Shown here piece by piece: positions 23,468 to 31,618 of a stretch of 64,000 nucleotides of DNA. Both the position numbers and the translations under genes were made by a program. The notes under the pieces are model-generated. The model had not been told where the DNA came from, ran no database searches, and saw only the letters and a program-made list of their open reading frames with translations. Location: positions 1-64,000 of the forward strand of contig NZ_FORP01000009.1 in NCBI RefSeq assembly GCF_900114035.1. Reading direction: 5' to 3'. Origin of the DNA: Amycolatopsis sacchari. Lineage in GTDB: Bacteria; Actinomycetota; Actinomycetes; Mycobacteriales; Pseudonocardiaceae. The stretch's first letter is position 1. Each line of letters starts with the position of its first letter.

Positions 23468-24853
23468 GTGAGCGATCCGGCTGAACTGATCGACCCCCTG
23501 GTGAGCGAACTCCCGACGTGGCTGCCCGGGCAGCGGTGGTTCGGCGGCAAGGACCGGCCGATTTCGTCGGTGCACCCGCTGGGCACGACCGTGCTGCAGG
23601 AAGGCGATCCCCTGCTGCTGCACATGATCGTCGAGGTGCGGCAGGACGACCGGGTCACCCCGTACCAGCTGCTGGTGGCGAGCAGGGAGAAGCTGCCGGA
23701 GTACCTGGGGTCCAGCTGGATCGGCACCGAGCGCGGCCGGCCCTGCTACGAGGCGACGGGCGACGCGGACGTCACGGGGCGGCTGCTCGACCTCATCGCC
23801 GAGGGGGCGGACGTGGGGTCGATGCAGTTCCGCCACGAGCCGGGCGCCGAGGTGCGGGGCGGATTGCGGGGCCGCCCCATCACCTCCGAACAGAGCAACA
23901 CGTCGCTGGTCTACGGCGGCACCTACATCCTCAAGCTGTTCCGCAAGGTCGCGCCGGGCGAGAACCCGGACCTGCGGCTGCACCGCGCGTTGCAGGAGCA
24001 GGGGTGCGAGCACATCGCGCCCCTGCTGGGCAGCATCACCGGTGACCTGCACGGCGAGCCCGCCACGCTGGGCATGCTGCAGCGGTTCATCTCCGACGCG
24101 GTGGACGGCTGGGCGATGGCGACCACGAGCGTCCGGGACCTGATGGCCGACCCGGAGCTGCCGCCGGACCAGGTGGGTGGCGATTTCGCGGGCGAGTCGC
24201 AGCGGCTGGGGCAGGCCGTCGCGAACGTCCACAACGACCTGCGCCGCGCGCTGGGCGAGCAGGTGGCCGACGCCGAGCACATCGACCGCGTGGTCAAGGC
24301 GATGCACAGCAGGCTCGACACGGTGGTGGCCGCTGTGCCGCAGCTGGCCGAGCACGCCCCGGCGTTGCGTGCCGCCTTCGACAGGCTGCGTGAGCTCGAC
24401 GCCCCGGTCCCCATGCAGTTCATCCACGGCGACCTGCACCTGGGCCAGGTGCTCCGCACCGTGACCGGCTGGCTGCTGCTCGACTTCGAGGGCGAGCCCG
24501 CGGCGACGCTCGCGGAGCGGTCGGCGTTGCGCTCGCCGTTGCGTGACGTGGCGGGCATGCTGCGGTCTTTCGACTACGCCGCGCACCAGATGCTGCTGGG
24601 TGAGCAGGGCGAGGACCCGAAGCTCACCGAACGGGCCCTGGAGTGGGCGCGGCGCAACCGCGCGGCGTTCTGCGAGGGCTACGCGAAAGCCGCCGCGGAT
24701 TCCCTCGGCGACCCCCGCTCGCACGGCGATCTGCTGCGCGCGCTGGAACTGGACAAGGCGGTCTACGAGGTCGCCTACGAACACGCGAACCGGCCGGAAT
24801 GGCTCGGCGTGCCGCTCGCGTCGATCGCCCGGATCAGCTCAGGAGGCGAGTAA
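23468..24853 (+). CDS. mak: Maltokinase (Mak/Pep2)
   Basis: Phosphorylates maltose with ATP to maltose-1-phosphate, the GlgE donor. 461 residues with the aminoglycoside-phosphotransferase-like fold: an N-terminal cap (LPTWLPGQRWFGGKDRPI), EQSNTSLVYGGTYILKLFRKV (nucleotide-binding Lys), the catalytic-loop FIHGDLHLGQVL and metal-binding LLLDFEGEP. The GTG start at 23468 sits two bases after the treS stop, and glgB begins four bases after this stop, so the three are one translation unit. In some actinomycetes treS and mak are fused; here they are separate but adjacent. Confidence 0.95.
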   Translation: MSDPAELIDPLVSELPTWLPGQRWFGGKDRPISSVHPLGTTVLQEGDPLLLHMIVEVRQDDRVTPYQLLVASREKLPEYLGSSWIGTERGRPCYEATGDADVTGRLLDLIAEGADVGSMQFRHEPGAEVRGGLRGRPITSEQSNTSLVYGGTYILKLFRKVAPGENPDLRLHRALQEQGCEHIAPLLGSITGDLHGEPATLGMLQRFISDAVDGWAMATTSVRDLMADPELPPDQVGGDFAGESQRLGQAVANVHNDLRRALGEQVADAEHIDRVVKAMHSRLDTVVAAVPQLAEHAPALRAAFDRLRELDAPVPMQFIHGDLHLGQVLRTVTGWLLLDFEGEPAATLAERSALRSPLRDVAGMLRSFDYAAHQMLLGEQGEDPKLTERALEWARRNRAAFCEGYAKAAADSLGDPRSHGDLLRALELDKAVYEVAYEHANRPEWLGVPLASIARISSGGE

Positions 24854-24856
24854 CCC

Positions 24857-27028
24857 GTGACCGAACTGCCCGCCGGCGCCCCGGCCCCCGCGGACATCGA
24901 CCGGCTGCTGGACGGATCGCACCACGATCCGCATTCGGTCCTCGGCGTGCACACGGTCGGGGACGAGGTGGTGGTGCGCGCGTTGCAGCCGCACGCGCGA
25001 GCCGTGACCGTGGTGGCGGCCGACCACAAGTTCGAGCTGACGCGGGTGGTGGACGGCCTGTTCTCCGGCACGGTGCCGGAGAACCCCGGTGACTACCGCC
25101 TGGAGGTCGATTTCGACGGGCACGTCGTGGAGATCGACGATCCGTACCGTTGGCTGCCCACCGTCGGCGAGCTGGATCGCCACCTGATCGGCGAGGGCAG
25201 GCACGAGCGGCTGTGGGATGTGCTGGGTGCGCACGTGCGCCGGTACGACACGCCGCACGGGACCGTCGAGGGCGTGTCGTTCGCGGTGTGGGCGCCGACC
25301 GCGCGCGGGGTGCGCGTGATCGGTGATTTCAACGGCTGGGACGGGCGGGCGCACATGATGCGTTCGCTGGGGTCGTCCGGTGTGTGGGAGATCTTCGTCC
25401 CGGGGCTCGGGGCGGGGATCTGTTACAAGTACCGGATCCTGGGCGCGGACGGGCACTGGCACGAGAAGGCGGATCCGCTGGCGTTCGCGACGGAGCGCCC
25501 GCCGAAGACCGCGTCGGTCGTGGCCGAGTCGTCGTACGAGTGGGGTGACGACGAGTGGCTGGCCCAGCGGGCGGCGACGAACTGGGCGAACGCGCCGATG
25601 AGCATCTACGAGGTGCACCTGGGTTCGTGGCGGCAGGGGCTGGGGTACCGCGAGCTGGCGGATGAGCTGGCGGACTACGTCGAGGAGACGGGTTTCACGC
25701 ACGTCGAGTTGCTGCCGATCGCGGAGCACCCGTTCGGTGGTTCGTGGGGTTACCAGGTTACGTCGTACTACGCGCCGACGGCCCGGTTCGGTTCGCCGGA
25801 CGATTTCCGGTATTTCGTGGACAGGTTGCACCAGCGCGGGATCGGTGTGCTGGTGGACTGGGTGCCGGCGCATTTCCCGAAGGACAGCTGGGCACTGGCG
25901 CGGTTCGACGGGACGCCGTTGTACGAGCACGCGGATCCCCGGAGGGGTGAGCAGCCGGACTGGGGCACGTACGTGTTCGACTTCGGGCGCAACGAGGTGC
26001 GGAACTTCCTGGTGGCCAACGCGCTGTACTGGCTGGAGGAGTTCCACCTCGACGGGCTGCGCGTGGACGCGGTGGCGTCGATGTTGTACCTGGACTACTC
26101 GCGGCCGGAGGGCCAGTGGGTGCCGAACGAGTACGGGGGCCGGGAGAACCTCGACGCGGTGCGGTTCCTGCAGGAGCTGAACGCGACTGTCTACAAGCGA
26201 CACCCGGGTGCCGTGATGGTGGCGGAGGAGTCGACGGCCTGGCCGGGCGTGTCGAGGCCGACCCACCTGGGTGGGCTCGGGTTCGGGTTCAAGTGGAACA
26301 TGGGCTGGATGCACGACACGCTGCACTATTTGCAGCACGATCCGGTGCACCGCATGTACCACCACAACGAGATGACGTTTTCATTGGTGTACGCCTGGAG
26401 CGAGAATTTCGTGCTGCCGTTGTCGCATGACGAGGTGGTGCACGGCAAGGGTTCGCTGTGGGGCCGCATGCCGGGTGATGACTGGAACAAGGCGGCGGGC
26501 GTGCGTTCGTTGCTGGCGTTCATGTGGGCGCATCCGGGGAAGCAGTTGTTGTTCATGGGCGGGGAGTTCGGGCAGGAGCAGGAGTGGTCGGAGGAGCGTT
26601 CGCTGGACTGGTACCTGCTGGACCAGCCCCTGCACGCCGGCGTCCGGCGGCTCCTGGCGGATCTGAACGGGGTTTACCGTCAGACGCCGGCCCTGTACAG
26701 CACGGACACGAAGCCGGAAGGCTTCCAGTGGATCGACGCCAACGACGCGAACAACAATGTCGTGAGCTTCCTCCGCATCGGTGAGGATGGTTCACAGCTG
26801 GCCTGCGTGGCCAACTTCGCGGGCATGCCCCACCACGACTACCGCGTAGGCCTGCCCAAAGCAGGCCGCTGGCGCGAGCTGGTGAACACAGACGCCGAGA
26901 CGTATGGCGGTTCCGGCGTGGGCAACTACGGCACAGTCGAAGCGGCGGAGGAGCCGTGGCACGGCATGCCCGCGTCCGCGGTGCTGCAGCTCCCCCCGGC
27001 GGGGGTTCTCTGGCTCACGCCGGAGTGA
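24857..27028 (+). CDS. glgB: 1,4-alpha-glucan branching enzyme (GH13_9)
   Basis: Introduces alpha-1,6 branches into the GlgE product. 723 residues: an N1 domain ([12 protein letters not shown]), a CBM48 ([21 protein letters not shown]), the barrel with [35 protein letters not shown], nucleophile D404 in [11 protein letters not shown], acid E457 in [10 protein letters not shown] and [15 protein letters not shown], and a C-terminal beta domain. The D404/E457 spacing equals E. coli GlgB (D405/E458). GTG start follows AGGAGG four codons upstream. Last gene of the glgE string. Its last eight codons and stop (GVLWLTPE*) seed the reiterated array that follows. Confidence 0.96.
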   Translation: MTELPAGAPAPADIDRLLDGSHHDPHSVLGVHTVGDEVVVRALQPHARAVTVVAADHKFELTRVVDGLFSGTVPENPGDYRLEVDFDGHVVEIDDPYRWLPTVGELDRHLIGEGRHERLWDVLGAHVRRYDTPHGTVEGVSFAVWAPTARGVRVIGDFNGWDGRAHMMRSLGSSGVWEIFVPGLGAGICYKYRILGADGHWHEKADPLAFATERPPKTASVVAESSYEWGDDEWLAQRAATNWANAPMSIYEVHLGSWRQGLGYRELADELADYVEETGFTHVELLPIAEHPFGGSWGYQVTSYYAPTARFGSPDDFRYFVDRLHQRGIGVLVDWVPAHFPKDSWALARFDGTPLYEHADPRRGEQPDWGTYVFDFGRNEVRNFLVANALYWLEEFHLDGLRVDAVASMLYLDYSRPEGQWVPNEYGGRENLDAVRFLQELNATVYKRHPGAVMVAEESTAWPGVSRPTHLGGLGFGFKWNMGWMHDTLHYLQHDPVHRMYHHNEMTFSLVYAWSENFVLPLSHDEVVHGKGSLWGRMPGDDWNKAAGVRSLLAFMWAHPGKQLLFMGGEFGQEQEWSEERSLDWYLLDQPLHAGVRRLLADLNGVYRQTPALYSTDTKPEGFQWIDANDANNNVVSFLRIGEDGSQLACVANFAGMPHHDYRVGLPKAGRWRELVNTDAETYGGSGVGNYGTVEAAEEPWHGMPASAVLQLPPAGVLWLTPE

Positions 27029-27298
27029 TCCGGGAGGGGTTCTCGGGTCACGCCGGAGTGACCCCGGGGAGGGGGGTTCTCTGGCTCGCCCCGGAGTGAC
27101 CCCGGGCCCGGGTTTCCTGGCCACGCCGGAGTCATCCGGGGCAGGGATTTTCGGTTCGCTCCGGAGTCGCTGCCGCAGGGGGTTGGTCGCGGGCGGGGGT
27201 TTCCTGGCCACGCTGGAGTTGCCGCCGCGGGGGTCGGTCGCGGGCAGGGGTTTCCGGGTCGCTCCGGAGTCGCTGCCGCCTCGCGGGGGTCGTGGGCA
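27001..27298 (+). repeat. Tandem array of reiterated glgB 3'-end sequence
   Basis: The glgB terminus GGGGTTCTCTGGCTCACGCC + GGAGTGA is repeated with decay. Copies begin at about 27001 (the gene's own end), 27036, 27071, 27110, 27144, 27195 and 27247. The core is a G-run, then TTCTC or TTTCC, then (T)GGCTCACGCC or (G)GGTCGCTCC, then GGAGT. The first four copies have a period of about 35 bp; the last three are about 51 bp and share an extra CGCTGCCGC..GGTCG(C/T)GGGC segment. Copies 2 and 3 keep GGAGTGA, so they repeat the in-frame stop signal. Positions are by eye. Confidence 0.75.
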
Positions 27299-27635
27299 GG
27301 CCTCCTACGGCCACTCGGCGGTGGTCGCGGCTCGAGGTCCTCTGCGCACCGCACACCGATCACCGCCAGGGAGCCCTGGCGGCCCCGCGATGGTCGCAGC
27401 CAGTCCTCCTGCGGCCGCCCCGCGGTGGTCGGCAGCAGCCGGGCTGCGGCCGCTAACAACTCGCCCGCCCCACCCAACTGGCATGCCCGCCCCCTGCCGG
27501 AAATGCTGGAAAGCCGCCATGCCGCAACCCGCTCATCCCGGCACGTAGCCGCGCGACCGATAGCGCCGCGAGATCACATTCCGCCCAGGGCAATCCCGGG
27601 CCACCGCCACCGCCACCGACGATGCCGCAACTACC
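27299..27635. other. Non-coding GC-rich stretch with short degenerate repeats
   Basis: Contains three related blocks: CTCCTACGGCCACTCGGCGGTGG near 27302, a CCTGGCGGCCCCGCGATGG block near 27374 and CTCCTGCGGCCGCCCCGCGGTGG near 27405, each followed by TCG(C/G)(G/C)GC-like sequence. No reading frame has a ribosome-binding site or recognisable motif. It continues the repeat-rich tail of glgB up to the 3' end of the convergent kinase gene. Confidence 0.5.
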
Positions 27636-28982
27636 TCAGGACGCGTCGCACGAAACCGTGGGTCGCCCCGGCGCACTTCCGGACATCGCCGCGACGAACC
27701 CGAACGAGGTGGTGCCGTTCGGCGAAACGACCGCGTTGTAGCTCGCGTTCGTCACCGTCACCGCGCCGCCCTCACGGACCAGCGTGCCGTTCCACAGGTT
27801 GTTGATGCTCTCGCCCGAAGGCAATTGCCAGCGCACGGCCCAGCCGGTCAACCCGCGACCACCGTCAGCGCGAACGGTCACCTCGACCTGGTACCCGTTC
27901 GGCCAGGAGTTCGTGACCCGGTAGTCCGCGACACAGCCGGAATCGGGCGTGGGCGAAGTACTGGCTGGCGCCGGTGGTGGCACAGCGGAAACAGGTTGTC
28001 CCGATGCCGCAGTCGTATCATCTCCCCCTCTGAGCAAGCTGCCGACAACCCCGCCTATCCCTAGCAGCGCCACGGCACCTACTCCTGCGAAGACCAGTCG
28101 CCGTGACGGTTTTCGCCGCGCGGGCAACAGCAAGGTCGGATCTCGGGGCGGCGGAGCAGGCCTGCCCTCCGCGACCGCGTTCAGCGCCTCTTCCACCTCC
28201 TCCATCCTCGGCCGCTCGTGCGGCTCAGACCGCAGCATCCGGCTCAGCACATCCGTCAGTGGCCCCGCCTGCCGTGGTGGCACCACCTCACCCCGCGCCG
28301 CGCGCTGCAACAACGCGTACGGGTTCTCGTCGCGCCCGAACGGTGGTGCTCCTTCGACCGCGAAGTACAGGGTCGCGCCGAGCGAGAAGACGTCCGACGC
28401 GAACACCGCCTCACCACCGCCCGCGACCTCCGGCGCGAGGAACGCGGGAGTCCCGGCTATGACCCCACCACCCGTGACCGTGCCTTCGCCGACAGCGCGT
28501 GAAATCCCGAAGTCGGCCAGCTTCGCCGTGCCGTCTGGAGTGATGAGCACGTTCCCCGGCGTGACGTCCCGGTGCACGATCCCCTCGACGTGGGCCGCGG
28601 CGAGAGCCGACGCCACTTGCCTCCCGATACCCGCCACATAGGCGGGCTCCAAAGGCCCTCGCTCGGCGCTGAGCGCGGCCAAGCTTCGCGACGGCAAGTA
28701 CTCCAGCACCAGGCACGGTTTTCCGTCGTGTTCGACCACGTCGTGCACGGTGATGGCGTGCGGGTGCCGCAACCTCGCCGCAACCCGGCCTTCCCGAATC
28801 GCCCGGCGTACCGCCTGCTCCGCGGTCTCCGCATCGACAGTCTCGTCAAGCACCAGCTGCTTCACAGCGACGGTCCGGTCGAGGCGCTCGTCCCGCGCCT
28901 GCCACACCACACCCATCGAGCCACGGCCGATCCGGGACACCAGCCGGTACCGTCCTGCGATCAACTCGCCTTCGGCGGTCAC
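27636..28982 (-). CDS. Transmembrane Ser/Thr protein kinase with extracellular CBM2 carbohydrate-binding module
   Basis: 448 residues. The cytoplasmic kinase domain (about 1-260) has RIGRGSMGVVW, VAVKQL, HRDVTPGNVL and LADFGISRA followed by GTPAFLAPE; the usual Lys of HRDxKxxN is Thr, a variant I have seen in actinobacterial kinases. A Lys/Arg-flanked hydrophobic segment (about 296-317, LVFAGVGAVALLGIGGVVGS) is followed by a Pro/Ser/Thr linker and a CBM2-like domain (about 350-445) with the three conserved Trp in NSWPNGY, GWAVRW and NNLWNG, and VTNASYNAVVSPNG. Such modules bind cellulose or related glucans outside the cell. GTG 28982 is chosen for its GGAGGAG site; ATG 29015 lies inside the likely -10. 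It converges on the glgB repeat tail. It may sense extracellular polysaccharide; substrates unknown. Confidence 0.88.
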   Translation of the reverse strand: MTAEGELIAGRYRLVSRIGRGSMGVVWQARDERLDRTVAVKQLVLDETVDAETAEQAVRRAIREGRVAARLRHPHAITVHDVVEHDGKPCLVLEYLPSRSLAALSAERGPLEPAYVAGIGRQVASALAAAHVEGIVHRDVTPGNVLITPDGTAKLADFGISRAVGEGTVTGGGVIAGTPAFLAPEVAGGGEAVFASDVFSLGATLYFAVEGAPPFGRDENPYALLQRAARGEVVPPRQAGPLTDVLSRMLRSEPHERPRMEEVEEALNAVAEGRPAPPPRDPTLLLPARRKPSRRLVFAGVGAVALLGIGGVVGSLLRGGDDTTAASGQPVSAVPPPAPASTSPTPDSGCVADYRVTNSWPNGYQVEVTVRADGGRGLTGWAVRWQLPSGESINNLWNGTLVREGGAVTVTNASYNAVVSPNGTTSFGFVAAMSGSAPGRPTVSCDAS

Positions 28983-29013
28983 GTCTCCTCCGGTCCCACG
29001 GTTCCGAACGGTC

Positions 29014-29019
29014 ATTCTA
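29014..29019 (-). promoter_or_regulatory. Candidate -10 element TAGAAT for the CBM2 kinase
   Basis: Reading on the minus strand, TAGAAT ends about 30 bp before the GTG at 28982 and GGAGGAG lies between them. It overlaps the alternative upstream ATG, arguing against that start. No clear -35. Confidence 0.4.
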
Positions 29020-29140
29020 GGTATCCACCGTTCAGAGAACGTGAACCGTCATCGGGCTTCCTCGCTCACCTCGTCTTCCTTCTCCTCCTCGGCCCCACTA
29101 CTGGCCGCTCGTTGTGCCACTTGTGCCCATCCCGCTGTCC

Positions 29141-29557
29141 TCAGCCGGACCGGCGCGGCGGGGATCGTGGCCGAACCGCACACGCACAACGGACACGGCC
29201 GAAGGCGTATGCCTGTTCGCTGTCGCCGGCTCGCAGTCGGCCGCCGTCGCTCGCCGGCAACGCAGGAGGCCCGGCGACGAGTACCGGCATCTCCACGCGC
29301 GCCCTCCACAGGGCCCAGCCCGACGGCGCGAGCCGGGACCGTGCCTGCCGCCCGTCAGCATGTCCACGCGCTTCCCCTTCAAAGCCTGCCCGCAGCTTGC
29401 GGGAATCGCTGCAGCGTCCCGACGCCACGACCTCCAGCGCCGTTTCGCCTAGGCGTTCGATCAAGGCGGGAGCACGTCGAAGAAGCAGCCGGAAAACGCT
29501 GCCACCAAGCAACTTCCGGCACGGCTCAAGCAAACCGTCCACTATGGACTCGATCAT
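29141..29557 (-). CDS. Hypothetical protein of uncertain reality
   Basis: A 138-codon frame starts at an ATG preceded by GAGGGGGA five bases upstream, a good ribosome-binding site, and its first 45 residues (MIESIVDGLLEPCRKLLGG...) look like an amphipathic or weakly hydrophobic start. The second half loses plausible composition (Arg/Pro/Cys-rich) and a parallel frame ending at 29049 reads as well there, so the gene may be frameshifted, shorter or absent. I recognise no domain. It is the only candidate in the 640 bp between the kinase and the glycosyltransferase; the remainder shows only a 12-bp palindrome at 29619-29630. Confidence 0.3.
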   Translation of the reverse strand: MIESIVDGLLEPCRKLLGGSVFRLLLRRAPALIERLGETALEVVASGRCSDSRKLRAGFEGEARGHADGRQARSRLAPSGWALWRARVEMPVLVAGPPALPASDGGRLRAGDSEQAYAFGRVRCACAVRPRSPPRRSG

Positions 29558-29618
29558 GATTATCCCCCTCGTTTCGCGATTGACACCACTATGGATGCGA
29601 CCACCGACAAAAACGGGG

Positions 29619-29630
29619 GTTTCCGGAAAC
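29619..29630. promoter_or_regulatory. Perfect 12-bp palindrome GTTTCCGGAAAC
   Basis: Self-complementary site 31 bp beyond the end of the glycosyltransferase gene and 62 bp upstream of the ATG at 29557. It could be an operator for the kinase side or part of a terminator for the nitrilase operon. Function is inferred only from symmetry. Confidence 0.3.
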
Positions 29631-29660
29631 GTTCACCAGATAGGTTGAAAGAGGTTGCGC

Positions 29661-30743
29661 TCAGAACGTCAGCGAGTGGTACAGCTTGATATGCGACCGC
29701 GCCGCCGCACTCCACGTGTAGCGGGCGGCCAGGGCTTCACCCGCCGCCTTCCGCGCCGGGTCCGGTTCTGCGAGTGCCCGCGCCAGCTCACGCGCCAAAC
29801 CCGCCGCATCGGACCCGAAGCCCGCCACACCACCGAAAACCTCACGCATCACCGGAAGATCGCTCGTCACCAGGGGGACTCCGGCCGCGACGGCTTCCAT
29901 CGCCGCCAGGCCGAAACCCTCCTTGATCGACGGGAAGGCGAACACTCCCGCAGCTGCCACCAGGAAAGGAAGCTCGTCATGAGCCACAGGTCCCAGTACG
30001 ACCGGCGACACGCCCAGCTCCGCCGCGCGCTGCTCCCACCGCGTGCGGTAGTCGCGGTAGTCGAACAGCGTCTCGCCGCCCGCGATCACCAACCGCACGT
30101 CCGGCTCGGCAAGGCGGGCAAAGGCTTCCAGCAGCTCGAGCGAGCCCTTTCGGGGCTCGATACCGCCCACCGAGAGCACATACCGGCCCAGGCGCTCCCG
30201 CCACCGCTGCCGAGCGGGGGCCGACTCGGGAGAGGCGGCGGCAGCGAATCGTCCTGCTTCCACACCGTTGGGGATCACCGTGGCCTTGATACCCCAGCCG
30301 GTGGCCAGTTCATCGGCCACGGCCGCCGACACGCACACGTGAGCGTAGGGACGAACGATCGCCCGTTCATGGCAGGCGGCCAGCTCCGGTGTCGTGAAGT
30401 GGTCGATGTGGTGCACCGTGCGAACACACCGGTCCACCGCGTTCGCGCTGATGCAGTCCTGGGCGTGCACGATGTCATAGCCCGCGGGGTCGAAGGCGTC
30501 GCGAAGCGCGTCGATCGAGCGAAGGATGCGAGGGCCCACTCCCTCACCGTCCACGTCCGGAAACGGCACGACGCGCACTGTCACCGCCGGGTCGACAGGT
30601 CGGAAGAAGCCGCTGTCCCCACCGCGGCCCAGCGTCCAGACCGTGACGTCCTGCCCCTCCGCCGCGAGTGCCTCGGCGAGCGCGAGCGTGTGCACCACTC
30701 CCCCGCGCGGTTTCGTCGAGTAGCTCAGCAGGGCAATCCTCAT
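29661..30743 (-). CDS. Glycosyltransferase family 4 (MSMEG_0565 family)
   Basis: 360-residue GT-B enzyme: N-terminal Rossmann half with MRIALLSYSTKPRGGVVHT and AEALAAEGQDVTVWTLG, then VIPNGVEAGRFAA at the domain boundary and the donor-binding EGFGLAAMEAVAAGVPLVTSD of the C-terminal half (the E-x7-E element). The sequence pattern, including HAQDCISANAV and RTVHHIDHFT, matches what I know of the glycosyltransferase that accompanies actinobacterial Nit1C nitrilase clusters (MSMEG_0565). Sugar donor and acceptor are unknown. Last gene of the operon running from 36368; it starts 30 bp after the preceding stop. Why a nitrilase cluster needs a glycosyltransferase is unexplained. Confidence 0.85.
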   Translation of the reverse strand: MRIALLSYSTKPRGGVVHTLALAEALAAEGQDVTVWTLGRGGDSGFFRPVDPAVTVRVVPFPDVDGEGVGPRILRSIDALRDAFDPAGYDIVHAQDCISANAVDRCVRTVHHIDHFTTPELAACHERAIVRPYAHVCVSAAVADELATGWGIKATVIPNGVEAGRFAAAASPESAPARQRWRERLGRYVLSVGGIEPRKGSLELLEAFARLAEPDVRLVIAGGETLFDYRDYRTRWEQRAAELGVSPVVLGPVAHDELPFLVAAAGVFAFPSIKEGFGLAAMEAVAAGVPLVTSDLPVMREVFGGVAGFGSDAAGLARELARALAEPDPARKAAGEALAARYTWSAAARSHIKLYHSLTF

Positions 30744-30773
30744 GCCGTTCCCTCGTTCCGGAAGCGCCGGCAG

Positions 30774-31613
30774 TCAACTCCGCCGGGCTCCCACGTAAAC
30801 CTCTGGCTTGCGCTCATCCAGGTGCTTGAGAACGCGGCGGGCCGTGGCGATCTCGGCCTGGACGTCGAGTTCGGCCACCGCGATCCCCGCCTTCGCCCAG
30901 GTCCGCGCGAGGATGTCACCGCCGGGCCCGACCACCTTCGCCTGGCCGAGGAACCGCATCCCGCCCATGGCGCCGGTCTGGTTCGAAGAGGCCAGCACCA
31001 CCTGGTTCTCGGCAGCCCTCGCCTGGTCGTACAGGTCGAACAGCCGGGACTGCCGGTCCTGCGCCATGCGCGGCGCGCGGTTGGTGATGCTGGTCGGCCA
31101 GGCCGACAGGCAGGCGAGTACTTCGGCACCGTCGATGGCCAACGTGCGGGCCGACTCGGGGAACGTCTTGTCGTAGTCGATGAGCATCCCCAGACGGCCG
31201 ATCGGGGTGTCGAACGCGGCGAAGCGCTCGCCCGGCGCGTACGCGGCCGATTCGCCCGCCGGCTGGTGCACCTTCCGGTGCCGGCCCAGTACTCCGTCAC
31301 CGGTGACGCAGACCGCGGAGTTGTACCTCGACTCGCCCTCCGCCTCGCAGAACCCGAGACACACCACCATTTCAGCGGCCAGTGCGGCGACTTTCGCGAT
31401 CTCCGGTCCCTCGATTTCGAGCGCCGGCGGCAGAGCCTCCGGGTCGGGATGCCGCAGATCGGCGAGGTACCCACCCAGCGCCGCGTCCGGCAGGACCAGC
31501 AACGAGACGCCGGAACTGCGGGCGTGCTCGATCAGCGTCGCGATGCGCTGCAGGTCGAAGTCCAGGTCGCGGCCGAAATGCGCGGCCACCGCACCGATCC
31601 GGATGAGGCCCAT
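30774..31613 (-). CDS. Nitrilase-fold protein with degenerate catalytic triad (probable pseudoenzyme)
   Basis: 279-residue paralogue of the adjacent nitrilase, recognisable by RHRKVHQP, FAAFDTPIGRLGML and FPESARTLAIDGAEV. In the nitrilase superfamily catalysis needs Glu-Lys-Cys. Here the Glu position is D43 (LVLPDAALGGYL), Lys is kept (K114) and the nucleophilic Cys is D146 (MLIDYDKTFPE). Reading the codons directly gives GAC at both changed sites, with no frameshift and normal codon use, so this looks like a maintained protein, not a decayed gene. It starts five bases after the stop of the intact copy, evidently by tandem duplication. It may act as a structural or regulatory partner of the active nitrilase, whose family forms oligomers or spirals, or have an altered activity (inference). 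Confidence 0.85.
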   Translation of the reverse strand: MGLIRIGAVAAHFGRDLDFDLQRIATLIEHARSSGVSLLVLPDAALGGYLADLRHPDPEALPPALEIEGPEIAKVAALAAEMVVCLGFCEAEGESRYNSAVCVTGDGVLGRHRKVHQPAGESAAYAPGERFAAFDTPIGRLGMLIDYDKTFPESARTLAIDGAEVLACLSAWPTSITNRAPRMAQDRQSRLFDLYDQARAAENQVVLASSNQTGAMGGMRFLGQAKVVGPGGDILARTWAKAGIAVAELDVQAEIATARRVLKHLDERKPEVYVGARRS

Positions 31614-31618
31614 GAGCC

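Noticed and set aside
27029-27635. CRISPR array at the repeats after glgB
   Set aside because: Repeats are imperfect, periods change from 35 to 51 bp, there are no unique equal-length spacers, and they derive from the glgB end. No cas genes are present.
28572-29648. 358-codon plus-strand frame over the kinase promoter region
   Set aside because: Two-thirds is antisense to the kinase catalytic domain; composition is that of a shadow frame.
29661-30743. GlgM/GlgA-like role for the GT4 gene near the glycogen cluster
   Set aside because: Its sequence fits the MSMEG_0565 Nit1C glycosyltransferase and it ends the nitrilase operon; it is not linked to glgE genes by strand or spacing.
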